Of a stretch of DNA of 64,000 nt, positions 16,177-24,415 are shown in pieces. A program made the translations under genes and the position numbers. The notes under the pieces were generated by a model. That model was not told where the DNA came from and made no database searches. It saw only the letters and a list, made by a program, of their open reading frames with translations. The DNA is from Neobacillus sp. PS3-12 (GTDB lineage: Bacteria; Bacillota; Bacilli; Bacillales; Cytobacillaceae), in contig NZ_CP133268.1 of the NCBI RefSeq assembly GCF_030915385.1, positions 4,252,001 through 4,316,000 on the forward strand, written 5' to 3'. Within the stretch, counting starts at the first letter, position 1; each line of letters starts with the position of its first letter.

Positions 16177-17166
16177 ATGAGCTTTTTTAAAAAATTAAAA
16201 GAGAAAATTACCAAACAGACTGATACTGTAACTGAAAAATTTAAAGAAGGCTTAGCAAAAACACGAAATAGTTTTTCAGGAAAAATGAATGACCTTGTAG
16301 CTAGATATCGGAAAGTAGATGAGGAATTTTTCGAAGAACTGGAAGAAATCTTAATTTCTGCTGACGTCGGCTTTGAAACCGTAATGAAGCTAATTGATGA
16401 ACTGAAGCTGGAAGTAAAACGCCAAAATATCCAGGATCCAAAAGAAGTCCAAAGTGTCATATCTGAAAAGCTCGTCGATATTTACAATGGAGCCGAAGAA
16501 CAATCAGCAGAGATAAATATCCAAGAAAATGGCATGACGGTTATCCTATTTGTTGGAGTTAATGGCGTTGGAAAAACAACAACAATCGGAAAACTTGCTC
16601 ACAAATATAAGTCTGAAGGTAAATCTGTCCTATTAGCAGCAGGAGATACCTTCCGCGCAGGTGCTATCGAACAGCTTGAGGTTTGGGGCGAACGTGTTGG
16701 AGTGGGGGTCATTAAGCAAGGAGAAGGATCTGACCCGGCTGCCGTCATGTATGACGCCATTCAAGCTGCAAAATCAAGAGGGGTAGATATCCTTATCTGT
16801 GATACAGCAGGCCGCCTTCAAAACAAGGTTAATTTAATGAAAGAGCTTGAAAAAGTTAAGCGGGTAATTGAAAGGGAAGTTTCTGGCGCTCCTCATGAGG
16901 TGCTCCTTGTCCTTGATGCAACCACTGGACAAAATGCCTTAATCCAGGCGAAGACCTTTAAGGAAGCTACAAATGTCACTGGAATTGTCCTCTCCAAACT
17001 TGACGGAACAGCAAAAGGCGGGATCGTGCTAGCGATTCGGAATGAACTTAACATTCCCGTAAAATTCGTCGGTCTTGGTGAAAAAATGGATGACCTGCAA
17101 GAATTCGATGCGGAAAAATACGTATATGGATTATTTGCTGATCAAGTTGAAAAAGCAGTAGAGTAA
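16177..17166 (+). CDS. ftsY: signal recognition particle receptor FtsY
   Basis: FtsY is the membrane-associated SRP receptor GTPase that accepts Ffh-ribosome complexes. The 329-aa protein has an N-domain (about 20-110) and a G-domain with GVNGVGKTTT (G1), DTAGR (G3), and the SRP-specific LSKLDGTAKGG (TKLD-type G4). The acidic A-domain is very short, as in other Bacillus FtsY. AAAAGGATGTGACC precedes the ATG. Its partner Ffh is encoded 0.5 kb downstream. Confidence 0.95.
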   Translation: MSFFKKLKEKITKQTDTVTEKFKEGLAKTRNSFSGKMNDLVARYRKVDEEFFEELEEILISADVGFETVMKLIDELKLEVKRQNIQDPKEVQSVISEKLVDIYNGAEEQSAEINIQENGMTVILFVGVNGVGKTTTIGKLAHKYKSEGKSVLLAAGDTFRAGAIEQLEVWGERVGVGVIKQGEGSDPAAVMYDAIQAAKSRGVDILICDTAGRLQNKVNLMKELEKVKRVIEREVSGAPHEVLLVLDATTGQNALIQAKTFKEATNVTGIVLSKLDGTAKGGIVLAIRNELNIPVKFVGLGEKMDDLQEFDAEKYVYGLFADQVEKAVE

Positions 17167-17175
17167 TCTTGTGTA

Positions 17176-17229
17176 ATGAAGGACAAAACTTCGGATGAAA
17201 ACGAGGAAACTGTCCTTCATCGTTTTCAT
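17176..17229 (+). other. interleaved inverted repeats after ftsY
   Basis: ATGAAGGACA (17176-17185) pairs with TGTCCTTCAT (17211-17220), and ATGAAAACGA (17195-17204) pairs with TCGTTTTCAT (17220-17229). The two 10-bp stems interleave, so they are mutually exclusive or form a pseudoknot. No T-tract follows. Confidence 0.6.
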
Positions 17230-17296
17230 AAAGCGTACTTTTATCTCTATTACACTATCAATCTAAAAGGGTCAGATATTCCAAGAATACCCTATC

Positions 17297-17325
17297 TTGA
17301 CAGATATACGCCTACTGTGTAGACT
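17297..17325 (+). promoter_or_regulatory. SigA promoter of ylxM-ffh
   Basis: TTGACA (17297-17302), a 17-nt spacer and TAGACT (17320-17325) match the SigA consensus well, about 40 nt before the ylxM start. Confidence 0.75.
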
Positions 17326-17366
17326 TACACTTGTAAAGGTTTTTCACTTAACAAGGAGGGATAGGC

Positions 17367-17699
17367 ATGCTAGAAAAAACAACGAGAATGAACTATCTTT
17401 ACGATTTTTACAATTCGTTGTTAACCCCAAAGCAGCAAAGCTATATGTCTCTCTATTATTTAGACGATTACTCACTCGGTGAAATTGCAGATGAGTATGA
17501 TATTAGTCGTCAAGCTGTATATGACAATATCAAGCGGACTGAAGCAATGCTCGAGGAGTATGAGGAAAAACTGGGTTTGCTTCAAAAATTTCAAGAACGT
17601 TGTAAGCTTTTTAGACAATTAAAAGAGTTGCTCAATGAAAATTCCCCTTCAAAGCAGGCGATTTTAGAAACTGTTGCCGAGCTTGAGAAATTAGATTAG
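17367..17699 (+). CDS. ylxM: YlxM, SRP-associated HTH protein
   Basis: A 110-aa helix-turn-helix protein of the YlxM/p13-like family. The HTH reads YSLGEIADEYDISRQAVYDNI (about residues 44-64), similar to sigma region 4. In streptococci YlxM binds the SRP components and modulates the Ffh and FtsY GTPases. AAGGAGGGATAGGC precedes the ATG. It is 12 nt before ffh, and the shared promoter implies an operon. A longer frame starting at 17297 is only a shadow over the promoter. Confidence 0.92.
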   Translation: MLEKTTRMNYLYDFYNSLLTPKQQSYMSLYYLDDYSLGEIADEYDISRQAVYDNIKRTEAMLEEYEEKLGLLQKFQERCKLFRQLKELLNENSPSKQAILETVAELEKLD

Positions 17700-17711
17700 G
17701 AGGCGGCATAG

Positions 17712-19073
17712 ATGGCATTTGAAGGTTTAGCCGACCGTCTGCAAAATACAATCAATAAGATTCGCGGAAAAGGGAAGGTCAACGAAGCGGATGTAAAAGA
17801 GATGATGAGGGAAGTCCGCCTTGCTCTTTTAGAAGCCGACGTTAACTTTAAGGTTGTCAAAGACTTCGTTAAAAAGGTAAGTGAACGTGCTGTAGGGCAA
17901 GAGGTATTAAAAAGTCTTACCCCCGGTCAGCAGGTCATCAAGGTTGTTCAAGAAGAATTAACCGCATTGATGGGTGGAGAACAAAGCAAAATTGCTGTTT
18001 CCAACAGACCTCCAACCGTTATAATGATGGTTGGCTTACAGGGTGCCGGTAAAACAACAACAACTGGTAAGCTTGCCAACCTGCTAAGGAAAAAGTATAA
18101 TCGGAATCCTATGCTTGTAGCAGCGGATATTTACCGTCCCGCAGCGATTAAACAGCTTGAAACGCTTGGAAAGCAGCTTAGTATGCCAGTATTCTCGTTG
18201 GGCGACCAAGTCAGCCCAGTTGAGATTGCCAAGCAAGCTATTGAAAAAGCAAAGGAAGAACATCATGATTATGTCCTTATTGATACAGCAGGACGACTTC
18301 ATATTGATGAAGCTTTAATGAATGAGCTTAAGGAAATCAAAGAGCTGACAAAGCCTGATGAAATCTTCCTTGTGGTTGATGCCATGACGGGACAAGATGC
18401 AGTCAATGTGGCTCAAAGCTTCAACGAATTGCTTGGCTTAACGGGTGTTATTCTTACAAAGCTTGATGGTGATACTCGTGGTGGTGCTGCGCTTTCTGTT
18501 CGGGCTGTCACAAATACACCAATCAAATTTGTCGGGCTTGGGGAAAAAATGGATGCGATTGAGCCATTCCACCCTGAGAGGATGGCCTCCAGGATCCTTG
18601 GCATGGGTGACGTGCTTACACTGATTGAAAAAGCACAAGCCAATGTCGATGAGGAAAAGGCCAAAGAGCTTGAACAAAAAATGCGGACAATGAGCTTTAC
18701 ATTGGATGATTTTTTGGAACAACTTGGTCAGGTTCGTAAACTTGGACCGCTTGATGAACTTTTAAAAATGATGCCTGGTGCAAATAAAATTAAGGGCTTA
18801 AACAATATTCAAGTGGATGAAAAGCAAATCGGACATGTTGAAGCCATTATTCGCTCAATGACAATGGCGGAGAAGGAACATCCTGAAATCATTAATGCAA
18901 ACCGTAAAAAAAGGATTGCCAAGGGGAGCGGACGTACTGTTCCCGAGGTGAACCGTTTATTAAAACAATTTGAAGATATGAAACGAATGATGAAGCAATT
19001 CTCAGGCATGCAGCAAAAGGGCAAGAAAAAAGGCGGCCTTGGCGGGATGAAATTCCCTTTTAAACCGTTCTAA
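17712..19073 (+). CDS. ffh: signal recognition particle protein Ffh
   Basis: Ffh binds SRP RNA and signal sequences of nascent chains. The 453-aa protein has the N-domain, the G-domain with GLQGAGKTTT, DTAGRLH and LTKLDGDTRGG, and the methionine-rich M-domain from about 300 that includes MKRMMKQFSGMQQKGKKK and a glycine/lysine tail. SD AGGAGGCG. It is followed by the rpsP promoter region. Confidence 0.96.
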   Translation: MAFEGLADRLQNTINKIRGKGKVNEADVKEMMREVRLALLEADVNFKVVKDFVKKVSERAVGQEVLKSLTPGQQVIKVVQEELTALMGGEQSKIAVSNRPPTVIMMVGLQGAGKTTTTGKLANLLRKKYNRNPMLVAADIYRPAAIKQLETLGKQLSMPVFSLGDQVSPVEIAKQAIEKAKEEHHDYVLIDTAGRLHIDEALMNELKEIKELTKPDEIFLVVDAMTGQDAVNVAQSFNELLGLTGVILTKLDGDTRGGAALSVRAVTNTPIKFVGLGEKMDAIEPFHPERMASRILGMGDVLTLIEKAQANVDEEKAKELEQKMRTMSFTLDDFLEQLGQVRKLGPLDELLKMMPGANKIKGLNNIQVDEKQIGHVEAIIRSMTMAEKEHPEIINANRKKRIAKGSGRTVPEVNRLLKQFEDMKRMMKQFSGMQQKGKKKGGLGGMKFPFKPF

Positions 19074-19096
19074 ATTTCGATGTAAAGAAAAAACAC

Positions 19097-19126
19097 TTTA
19101 CAAACATGATACTTTTCTGGTATCAT
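19097..19126 (+). promoter_or_regulatory. promoter before rpsP
   Basis: TTTACA (19097-19102), an 18-nt spacer and TATCAT (19121-19126). An ATGATAC/GTATCAT inverted repeat overlaps the -10, which could bind a regulator or fold as a leader hairpin. Confidence 0.5.
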
Positions 19127-19163
19127 TCTATCTTGTGAGACTATTCGGAGGTGCTTATTTAAA

Positions 19164-19436
19164 ATGGCAGTTAAAATTCGTTTAAAACGTATGGGAGCTA
19201 AAAAGACTCCTTTCTATCGTATTGTAGTAGCAGATTCTCGTTCACCACGTGATGGACGTTTCATTGAGACAGTTGGAACATACAATCCAGTTGCACAACC
19301 TGCATTATTGGATATCAATGAAGAATTGGCACTTAAATGGTTACAAGATGGTGCAAAACCATCTGATACTGTTCGTAACTTATTCTCTAGCCAAGGCATC
19401 ATGGAAAAATTCCATAACGCTAAATTAAGCAAGTAA
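19164..19436 (+). CDS. rpsP: 30S ribosomal protein S16 (bS16)
   Basis: A 90-aa bS16, beginning MAVKIRLKRMGAKKTPFYRIV. It helps assemble the 5' domain of 16S rRNA. SD GGAGGTGC. It starts the conserved rpsP-khpA-ylqD-rimM-trmD-rplS group of ribosome assembly and tRNA modification genes. Confidence 0.97.
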   Translation: MAVKIRLKRMGAKKTPFYRIVVADSRSPRDGRFIETVGTYNPVAQPALLDINEELALKWLQDGAKPSDTVRNLFSSQGIMEKFHNAKLSK

Positions 19437-19443
19437 GTTAACG

Positions 19444-19677
19444 ATGATGAAAGAATTAATTGAGACAATTGTAAAGCCGCTTGTCGATTTTCCAGAAGAC
19501 GTTCATGTCGCTGAGGTCGAAGATGACCAACGTGTAACCTATCGGCTTTCTGTTAACAGAGCTGATATGGGAAAAGTGATTGGCAAGCAAGGGCGCGTTG
19601 CAAAGGCGATCAGAACGGTTGTTTATGCAGCAGGATCATCTCAACAGAGGAAGATTTTTTTAGAAATTAGTGAATAA
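19444..19677 (+). CDS. khpA: KH-domain RNA-binding protein KhpA (YlqC)
   Basis: A 77-aa single KH-domain protein with the nucleic-acid-binding loop GKVIGKQGRVAKAI (about 46-59). In streptococci KhpA pairs with KhpB/Jag as an RNA chaperone affecting cell elongation. It begins at ATG 19444 or 19447, 8-11 nt after rpsP, with no clear SD, suggesting translational coupling with rpsP. Confidence 0.92.
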   Translation: MMKELIETIVKPLVDFPEDVHVAEVEDDQRVTYRLSVNRADMGKVIGKQGRVAKAIRTVVYAAGSSQQRKIFLEISE

Positions 19678-19692
19678 CTTTTGCAACTAAGA

Positions 19693-19722
19693 CAAAAGGG
19701 AGGGGTTAAACCCTCTCTTTTT
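19693..19722 (+). terminator. terminator after khpA
   Basis: AAAAGGGAGGGGTT and AACCCTCTCTTTTT pair with wobbles around a short A loop and end in a T-tract. Confidence 0.75.
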
Positions 19723-19779
19723 GTTATAGTAATAACAAAGTGACGAAGTTCAAAAAAATCGAAATCAGGAGGTATTACA

Positions 19780-20166
19780 GTGAAAATACTCCAAACAGTT
19801 GTGGTGAAGCAAATATTAACAGAAAATAGCAAGCAAAAATTACTATATAAATACATGGAAAGAAAGCTTCAACTCCAAAAAGAAAGTGATCAGCTCCATT
19901 TTGAATTGAAGCGTCTGGAAAAAACGAAAAAGTTTCAAATGCATGGCTTGAAAACTCACTTCGAAAAGGAAATCCAAAAACGGGAAGAAAAGCAAAAGCT
20001 CCTTGAGTTTCAAATTGAGCAATTACATATGCTACCCTTAGGCAGCGAATTAAAAGAAAAAGAAGTTCAAGCCTTGATTGACATAAATGTGGGTGACAAC
20101 TGGGAAGAAAGGCTGGGACAGCCAGCCATTATCATAAAGGATGGAATTATAACGGAGATACGCTAG
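19780..20166 (+). CDS. ylqD: YlqD family protein
   Basis: A 128-aa protein of the YlqD family, conserved in Bacillus between khpA and rimM, of unknown function. The central region (about 25-90) is rich in E, K and Q with heptad spacing and should form a coiled coil; the C-terminal part (VGDNWEERLGQPAIIIKDG) looks like a small beta barrel. The start is GTG with AGGAGG 14 nt upstream. No membrane segment. I assign no function. Confidence 0.85.
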   Translation: MKILQTVVVKQILTENSKQKLLYKYMERKLQLQKESDQLHFELKRLEKTKKFQMHGLKTHFEKEIQKREEKQKLLEFQIEQLHMLPLGSELKEKEVQALIDINVGDNWEERLGQPAIIIKDGIITEIR

Positions 20167-20179
20167 AGGTGATATAGTT

Positions 20180-20698
20180 ATGGAAAAATGGTTCAATGTA
20201 GGGAAAATAGTCAATACCCAAGGAATCAAAGGTGAGGTACGAGTCATATCGACTACTGATTTTCCAGAAGAAAGATATAAAAAAGGAAATGTTCTATTTC
20301 TCTTTTTGCCAAACAATGAAACACCCGTCCAACTTACGATCAAAAGTCACCGTAAGCATAAGAATTTTGATTTACTCTTGTTTGAAGGGTACGAAAATAT
20401 TAACGAAGTTGAAAAGTTTCGTGATGGAATTATTAAGGTGCCAGAATCCCAACTTGGAGAGCTTGACGAAGGCGAGTTTTATTTTCATGAAATCATCGGC
20501 TGTCTTGTTTTTACCAAACTCGGAGAAGAAGTTGGAAAGGTTACGGAAATCTTAACACCTGGTGCGAACGATGTCTGGGTTGTAAAAGGGAAAAAAGGCA
20601 AAGAGGTTTTAATCCCATATATTGATGATGTCGTTAAAAAAGTAGATTTAAAAGAAAAAATTATTTTGATTGATCCAATGGAAGGGTTACTTTCATGA
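20180..20698 (+). CDS. rimM: ribosome maturation factor RimM
   Basis: RimM helps mature the 30S head domain and binds S19. The 172-aa protein has the N-terminal RimM domain with VGKIVNTQGIKGEVRV (7-22) and the C-terminal PRC-barrel (about 95-170, with FYFHEIIGC and DVWVVKG). GAGGTGATATAGTT precedes the ATG. The stop overlaps the trmD start. Confidence 0.95.
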   Translation: MEKWFNVGKIVNTQGIKGEVRVISTTDFPEERYKKGNVLFLFLPNNETPVQLTIKSHRKHKNFDLLLFEGYENINEVEKFRDGIIKVPESQLGELDEGEFYFHEIIGCLVFTKLGEEVGKVTEILTPGANDVWVVKGKKGKEVLIPYIDDVVKKVDLKEKIILIDPMEGLLS

Positions 20699-21438
20699 TG
20701 AGAGTTGACATTCTTACCCTTTTCCCAGAAATGTTTTCGGGTGTATTAGGACATTCGATTTTACAAAGGGCGGAAGAAAAAAAGGCAGTAAGTTACCGTG
20801 TTACCAATTTTCGTGAATTTGCCGATAATAAGCACAAAACAGTCGATGACTACCCATATGGGGGCGGGGCTGGAATGGTTTTGAAGCCACAGCCTATTTT
20901 TGATGCTGTAGCGAGCCTAACCGAGCAGACAAACGAGGCTAACCCCCGAATCATTTTACTTTGTCCGCAAGGGGAGCGATATACGCAAAAAAAAGCAGAA
21001 GAATTGGCCGAAGAAAAGCACCTGATCTTTATTTGCGGCCATTATGAAGGCTACGATGAAAGAATTCGGACCCATCTTGTAACCGATGAAATCTCGATTG
21101 GAGACTATGTCCTAACCGGTGGAGAACTGGGGGCAATGGTGGTCATTGACAGCGTTGTCAGACTTCTTCCTGAGGTTTTAGGTAAAGAAGAATCCCACCA
21201 GCAGGATTCGTTCAGTACAGGGCTCCTAGAGCATCCACATTATACAAGACCGGCTGATTTTCGAGGAATGAAGGTTCCAGATACACTGATGTCGGGAAAC
21301 CATAAATTAATCGAAGAATGGCGGACAAAAGAATCATTAAGACGAACACTAGAACGCAGACCGGATTTACTCGAAAGTGTTGAACTAACCAAAGAACAAA
21401 TGAAATGGCTTGAAGAAATAAAAAAAGAAATAAAGTAA
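20695..21438 (+). CDS. trmD: tRNA (guanine-N1)-methyltransferase TrmD
   Basis: TrmD makes m1G37 in tRNAs using SAM and prevents +1 frameshifting. The 247-aa SPOUT enzyme has LTLFPEMF near the start, YPYGGGAGMVLK (about 58-69), the knot CGHYEGYDER and the ISIGDYVLTGGE loop. Two consecutive ATGs (20695, 20698) are possible; the first overlaps rimM. GGAAGGG is the likely SD. Confidence 0.96.
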   Translation: MMRVDILTLFPEMFSGVLGHSILQRAEEKKAVSYRVTNFREFADNKHKTVDDYPYGGGAGMVLKPQPIFDAVASLTEQTNEANPRIILLCPQGERYTQKKAEELAEEKHLIFICGHYEGYDERIRTHLVTDEISIGDYVLTGGELGAMVVIDSVVRLLPEVLGKEESHQQDSFSTGLLEHPHYTRPADFRGMKVPDTLMSGNHKLIEEWRTKESLRRTLERRPDLLESVELTKEQMKWLEEIKKEIK

Positions 21439-21439
21439 T

Positions 21440-21468
21440 ATTGCAGGAAAACAATATTTATGTTATGA
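21440..21468 (+). promoter_or_regulatory. rplS promoter
   Basis: TTGCAG (21440-21445), a 17-nt spacer and TATGAT (21463-21468). It overlaps the end of the trmD-rplS gap and gives a leader of about 95 nt. Confidence 0.55.
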
Positions 21469-21482
21469 TACATCTTGTGACT

Positions 21483-21552
21483 TAAGCCGAAAGCTTATGT
21501 TTGATAACGATGTTCCGCTGCACAGGGAATGAATAATCTGCAAGAGCATCTG
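21483..21552 (+). ncRNA. structured rplS leader (L19-leader-like)
   Basis: The leader folds as TAAGC-CGAAA-GCTTA (21483-21497), then a longer stem GATGTTC (21509-21515) / GAGCATC (21544-21550) enclosing CTGCA and TGCAAG. The position fits the ribosomal protein L19 leader known from Firmicutes, which is thought to autoregulate rplS. I match it by position and structure, not by a covariance search. Confidence 0.45.
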
Positions 21553-21571
21553 TTGGAAGGAGTTGAAAACG

Positions 21572-21916
21572 ATGCATAAAATTATCGAAGAAATCACAAA
21601 AGAACAACTTCGCACTGATCTTCCTGCTTTCCGTCCTGGAGATACTGTACGTGTACACGTAAAAGTTATCGAGGGAACTCGCGAGCGTATTCAGTTGTTT
21701 GAAGGTGTTGTGATTAAGCGTCGTGGTGGTGGTATTAGCGAAACTTTTACAGTTCGTAAAGTTTCCTATGGAGTAGGCGTTGAGCGTACTTTCCCTGTAA
21801 ACACACCAAAAATTGCGAAGCTTGAAGTTATTCGCCGCGGTAAAGTCCGCCGTGCTAAACTTTACTATCTACGTAATCTACGTGGTAAGAAAGCTCGTAT
21901 TAAAGAAATCCGATAA
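21572..21916 (+). CDS. rplS: 50S ribosomal protein L19 (bL19)
   Basis: A 114-aa bL19, beginning MHKIIEEITKEQLRTDLP, located at the 30S-50S interface. The ATG at 21572 has GGAAGGAG at a proper distance; a TTG at 21563 gives three more residues but lies at the SD. It has its own promoter and structured leader. Confidence 0.97.
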   Translation: MHKIIEEITKEQLRTDLPAFRPGDTVRVHVKVIEGTRERIQLFEGVVIKRRGGGISETFTVRKVSYGVGVERTFPVNTPKIAKLEVIRRGKVRRAKLYYLRNLRGKKARIKEIR

Positions 21917-21925
21917 TCATAAAAG

Positions 21926-21955
21926 AAAAGAGCTTGCTCTGCAAGCTCTTTTTTC
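21926..21955 (+). terminator. rplS terminator
   Basis: AAGAGCTTGC (21928-21937) and GCAAGCTCTT (21941-21950) around TCT, then TTTTC. Strong. Confidence 0.9.
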
Positions 21956-22099
21956 ATACATATCTATTTATTTGTAACGTTTTTTTAAACATTTAATTAA
22001 AGTTTGATTAAAAAATTAGCCCCATCGTGTTTAATAGGACAATGTTTATGTAAAATAAGGTGATGAATACATTTTTATTTGGGATTGGTGGGAACGTGA

Positions 22100-22660
22100 A
22101 TGGCAAAAAAGAAAAATGAACTTTGGGAATGGATAAAGGCGTTATTAATTGCTGTAATTCTCGCAGCAGTAATTCGTTACTTTTTATTTGCACCGATTGT
22201 TGTCGATGGGCTGTCAATGATGCCTACGTTGCACGATCAAGATCGAATGATTGTCAATAAACTAAGTTATGAAATTGGTTCACCCCACCGATTTGATATT
22301 ATTGTTTTCCATGCACCTGAAGGTAAAGATTATATTAAAAGGGTAATTGGACTTCCAGGAGATCGGATTGAGTATAAAAACGATACATTGTATGTTAATG
22401 GGAAAGCCTATAAAGAACCATATCTGGATGAATACAAAAAACAGCTGGTGGATGGTCCATTAACAGATCCGTTTACTCTTAAAGAGAAAATTAGCCGAAG
22501 CACCGTTCCAAAAGGCGAATTGTTTGTAATGGGTGATAATCGCCGTTTCAGTAAAGACAGCCGTCATATTGGAACCATTCCATTAAGTAAAGTCGTTGGA
22601 AAAACAAGCATTGTATATTGGCCATTAAAAGATGCACATATTGTAAAAGAAAGATTTTAA
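22100..22660 (+). CDS. lepB: signal peptidase I
   Basis: A type I signal peptidase (Sip family), which cleaves signal peptides from secreted proteins on the outer face of the membrane. The 186-aa protein has one N-terminal membrane segment (about 12-32) followed by the box-B nucleophile Ser39 in GLSMMPTL and the general-base Lys80 in DYIKRVIGLPGD; box E is GDNRRFSKDSR. The single-TM, roughly 185-residue form is typical of Bacillus SipS-type enzymes. SD is weak (GGTGGGAACG). Its position before rbgA is shared with other Bacillus species. Confidence 0.94.
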   Translation: MAKKKNELWEWIKALLIAVILAAVIRYFLFAPIVVDGLSMMPTLHDQDRMIVNKLSYEIGSPHRFDIIVFHAPEGKDYIKRVIGLPGDRIEYKNDTLYVNGKAYKEPYLDEYKKQLVDGPLTDPFTLKEKISRSTVPKGELFVMGDNRRFSKDSRHIGTIPLSKVVGKTSIVYWPLKDAHIVKERF

Positions 22661-22681
22661 AGGCAGTAAAGAGGTGGTAGT

Positions 22682-23563
22682 TTGACGATCCAATGGTTTC
22701 CGGGCCATATGGCAAAGGCGCGGAGAGAAGTCACGGAAAAGTTAAAACTTATTGATATTATTTTTGAATTGGTGGACGCAAGAATTCCGTATTCTTCCAG
22801 AAACCCAATGATTGATGAAATTATTCAGCATAAACCAAGACTGGTGTTATTAAATAAAGCGGATATGGCTGATAAAGAGCGCACGAAAGAATGGATCAAG
22901 TATTTTTCGGAAAAGGACGTAAAAGCACTGGCTATTAACGCCCAAGCTGGCGAAGGACTGCGTGAAATCGTCCAAGCCTCACATCAAATCCTTAAAGAGA
23001 AGTTTGACAGATTAAAAGCAAAAGGTGTGAAGAATCCAAGAGCCATACGTGCCATGATTGTCGGTATTCCAAACGTCGGGAAGTCAACACTAATCAACAG
23101 GCTGGCAAAGAGAAATATTGCCAGAACTGGCAATACACCTGGGGTGACAAAAGCACAGCAATGGATTAAAGTAGGAAAAGAGCTAGAGCTGCTGGATACA
23201 CCAGGAATTCTTTGGCCAAAATTTGAAGATCAGGATGTCGGTATGAAACTGGCTGTGACTGGGGCGATCAAAGATACCCTTTTGAATCTGCAAGATCTTG
23301 CCGTCTTCTCATTACGATTCTTGGAAGAAGCATACCCGCAGCGTTTAAAAGAACGTTTTCAGCTTGAGGAAGTTCCCGATGACCTGGTTGAGCTTTTTGA
23401 CCATATCGGCAAACTAAGGGGCTGTATCATGAGCGGCGGGCTGATTGATTACGATAAAACGGCGGAATTAATCGTAAGGGAAATTCGCTCTGAAAAATTT
23501 GGACCGATTACATTTGATATTCCTGAACACGTATCTTCTATAAGTGAAGCAGAACAACAATAA
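22682..23563 (+). CDS. rbgA: ribosome biogenesis GTPase RbgA (YlqF)
   Basis: RbgA is essential for late 50S assembly in B. subtilis. The 293-aa protein is a circularly permuted GTPase: G4 NKAD (about 59-62) comes before G1 GIPNVGKST (about 122-130) and G3 DTPG. It starts MTIQWFPGHMAKARRE at a TTG with GAGGTGG upstream. The C-terminal domain (about 200-290) is the RNA-binding ANTAR-like part. Confidence 0.95.
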   Translation: MTIQWFPGHMAKARREVTEKLKLIDIIFELVDARIPYSSRNPMIDEIIQHKPRLVLLNKADMADKERTKEWIKYFSEKDVKALAINAQAGEGLREIVQASHQILKEKFDRLKAKGVKNPRAIRAMIVGIPNVGKSTLINRLAKRNIARTGNTPGVTKAQQWIKVGKELELLDTPGILWPKFEDQDVGMKLAVTGAIKDTLLNLQDLAVFSLRFLEEAYPQRLKERFQLEEVPDDLVELFDHIGKLRGCIMSGGLIDYDKTAELIVREIRSEKFGPITFDIPEHVSSISEAEQQ

Positions 23564-23566
23564 ATA

Positions 23567-23597
23567 GCTCTCCGAATGGAGAGCTTTATTTTTTTTA
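23567..23597 (+). terminator. rbgA terminator
   Basis: AGCTCTCC and GGAGAGCT flank GAAT and are followed by TTATTTTTTTT. Confidence 0.85.
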
Positions 23598-23624
23598 GCT
23601 AATAGGAAAATAAGGTGATGTATT

Positions 23625-24401
23625 TTGGGAAAAGAGACTATTGGACAAATTGAAGAACGATTATCTTTCATTAAGGATGAGACAGACCCATATTTAGTGG
23701 AGCTTGAAAATGACGAGAGAAAAGGTGTACGTATCCTCATTGATAAGTGGAAAAGACAGACGCAGGCTAAACGGCTTTTAAAAGAAAAGTTTGCTGAAAT
23801 GTGTACATATGAGAAGAAATACAGAGCCCAAGGCTTTCAATTGATTGCAGGGGTGGATGAAGTAGGCCGCGGACCCTTGGCAGGACCTGTTGTCACAGCA
23901 GCAGTCATCCTTCCTGAGGACTTTTACTTAGAAGGAATTGATGATTCCAAAAAGCTTACGGAAAAAAGGCGCGAGGAATACAATGAAATTATTAAAAAAG
24001 AAGCACTCTCGATTGGAATATCGATGATTTCCGCAACAATTATTGATGAGATTAATATTTATGAAGCAACCAAAAAGGCAATGAAAGAAGCCATTTCTAA
24101 ATTAACGCCAAAGCCGGATTTTATTTTAATTGATGCTATGAAATTGGAGCTCCCCTTTGCATCTGATTCAATTATAAAAGGTGATGCCAAAAGTATCTCC
24201 ATTGCGGCGGCATCGATTGTCGCAAAAGTAGCCAGAGATCATTTGATGAAGGATCTAGCCAAAACTTATCCTCAATATGGCTTTGAGCAAAATATGGGGT
24301 ATGGGACGAAAGAACATATTAATGCTATCCATACATATGGCATTACCCCATATCACCGAAAAAGCTTTGCACCTATTAAGGATATGCTGACGACGGTTTA
24401 A
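23625..24401 (+). CDS. rnhB: ribonuclease HII
   Basis: RNase HII removes misincorporated ribonucleotides and RNA primers from DNA. The 258-aa protein has the catalytic GVDEVGRGPLAG (about 77-88), DDSKKLTEK, LIDAMKL and VAKVARDH. The N-terminal 70 residues form the Bacillus-type extension. I chose TTG 23625 because TAAGGTG lies seven bases upstream; the nearby ATG is out of frame. Confidence 0.95.
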   Translation: MGKETIGQIEERLSFIKDETDPYLVELENDERKGVRILIDKWKRQTQAKRLLKEKFAEMCTYEKKYRAQGFQLIAGVDEVGRGPLAGPVVTAAVILPEDFYLEGIDDSKKLTEKRREEYNEIIKKEALSIGISMISATIIDEINIYEATKKAMKEAISKLTPKPDFILIDAMKLELPFASDSIIKGDAKSISIAAASIVAKVARDHLMKDLAKTYPQYGFEQNMGYGTKEHINAIHTYGITPYHRKSFAPIKDMLTTV

Positions 24402-24415
24402 ATAGGGGGCCTCAC

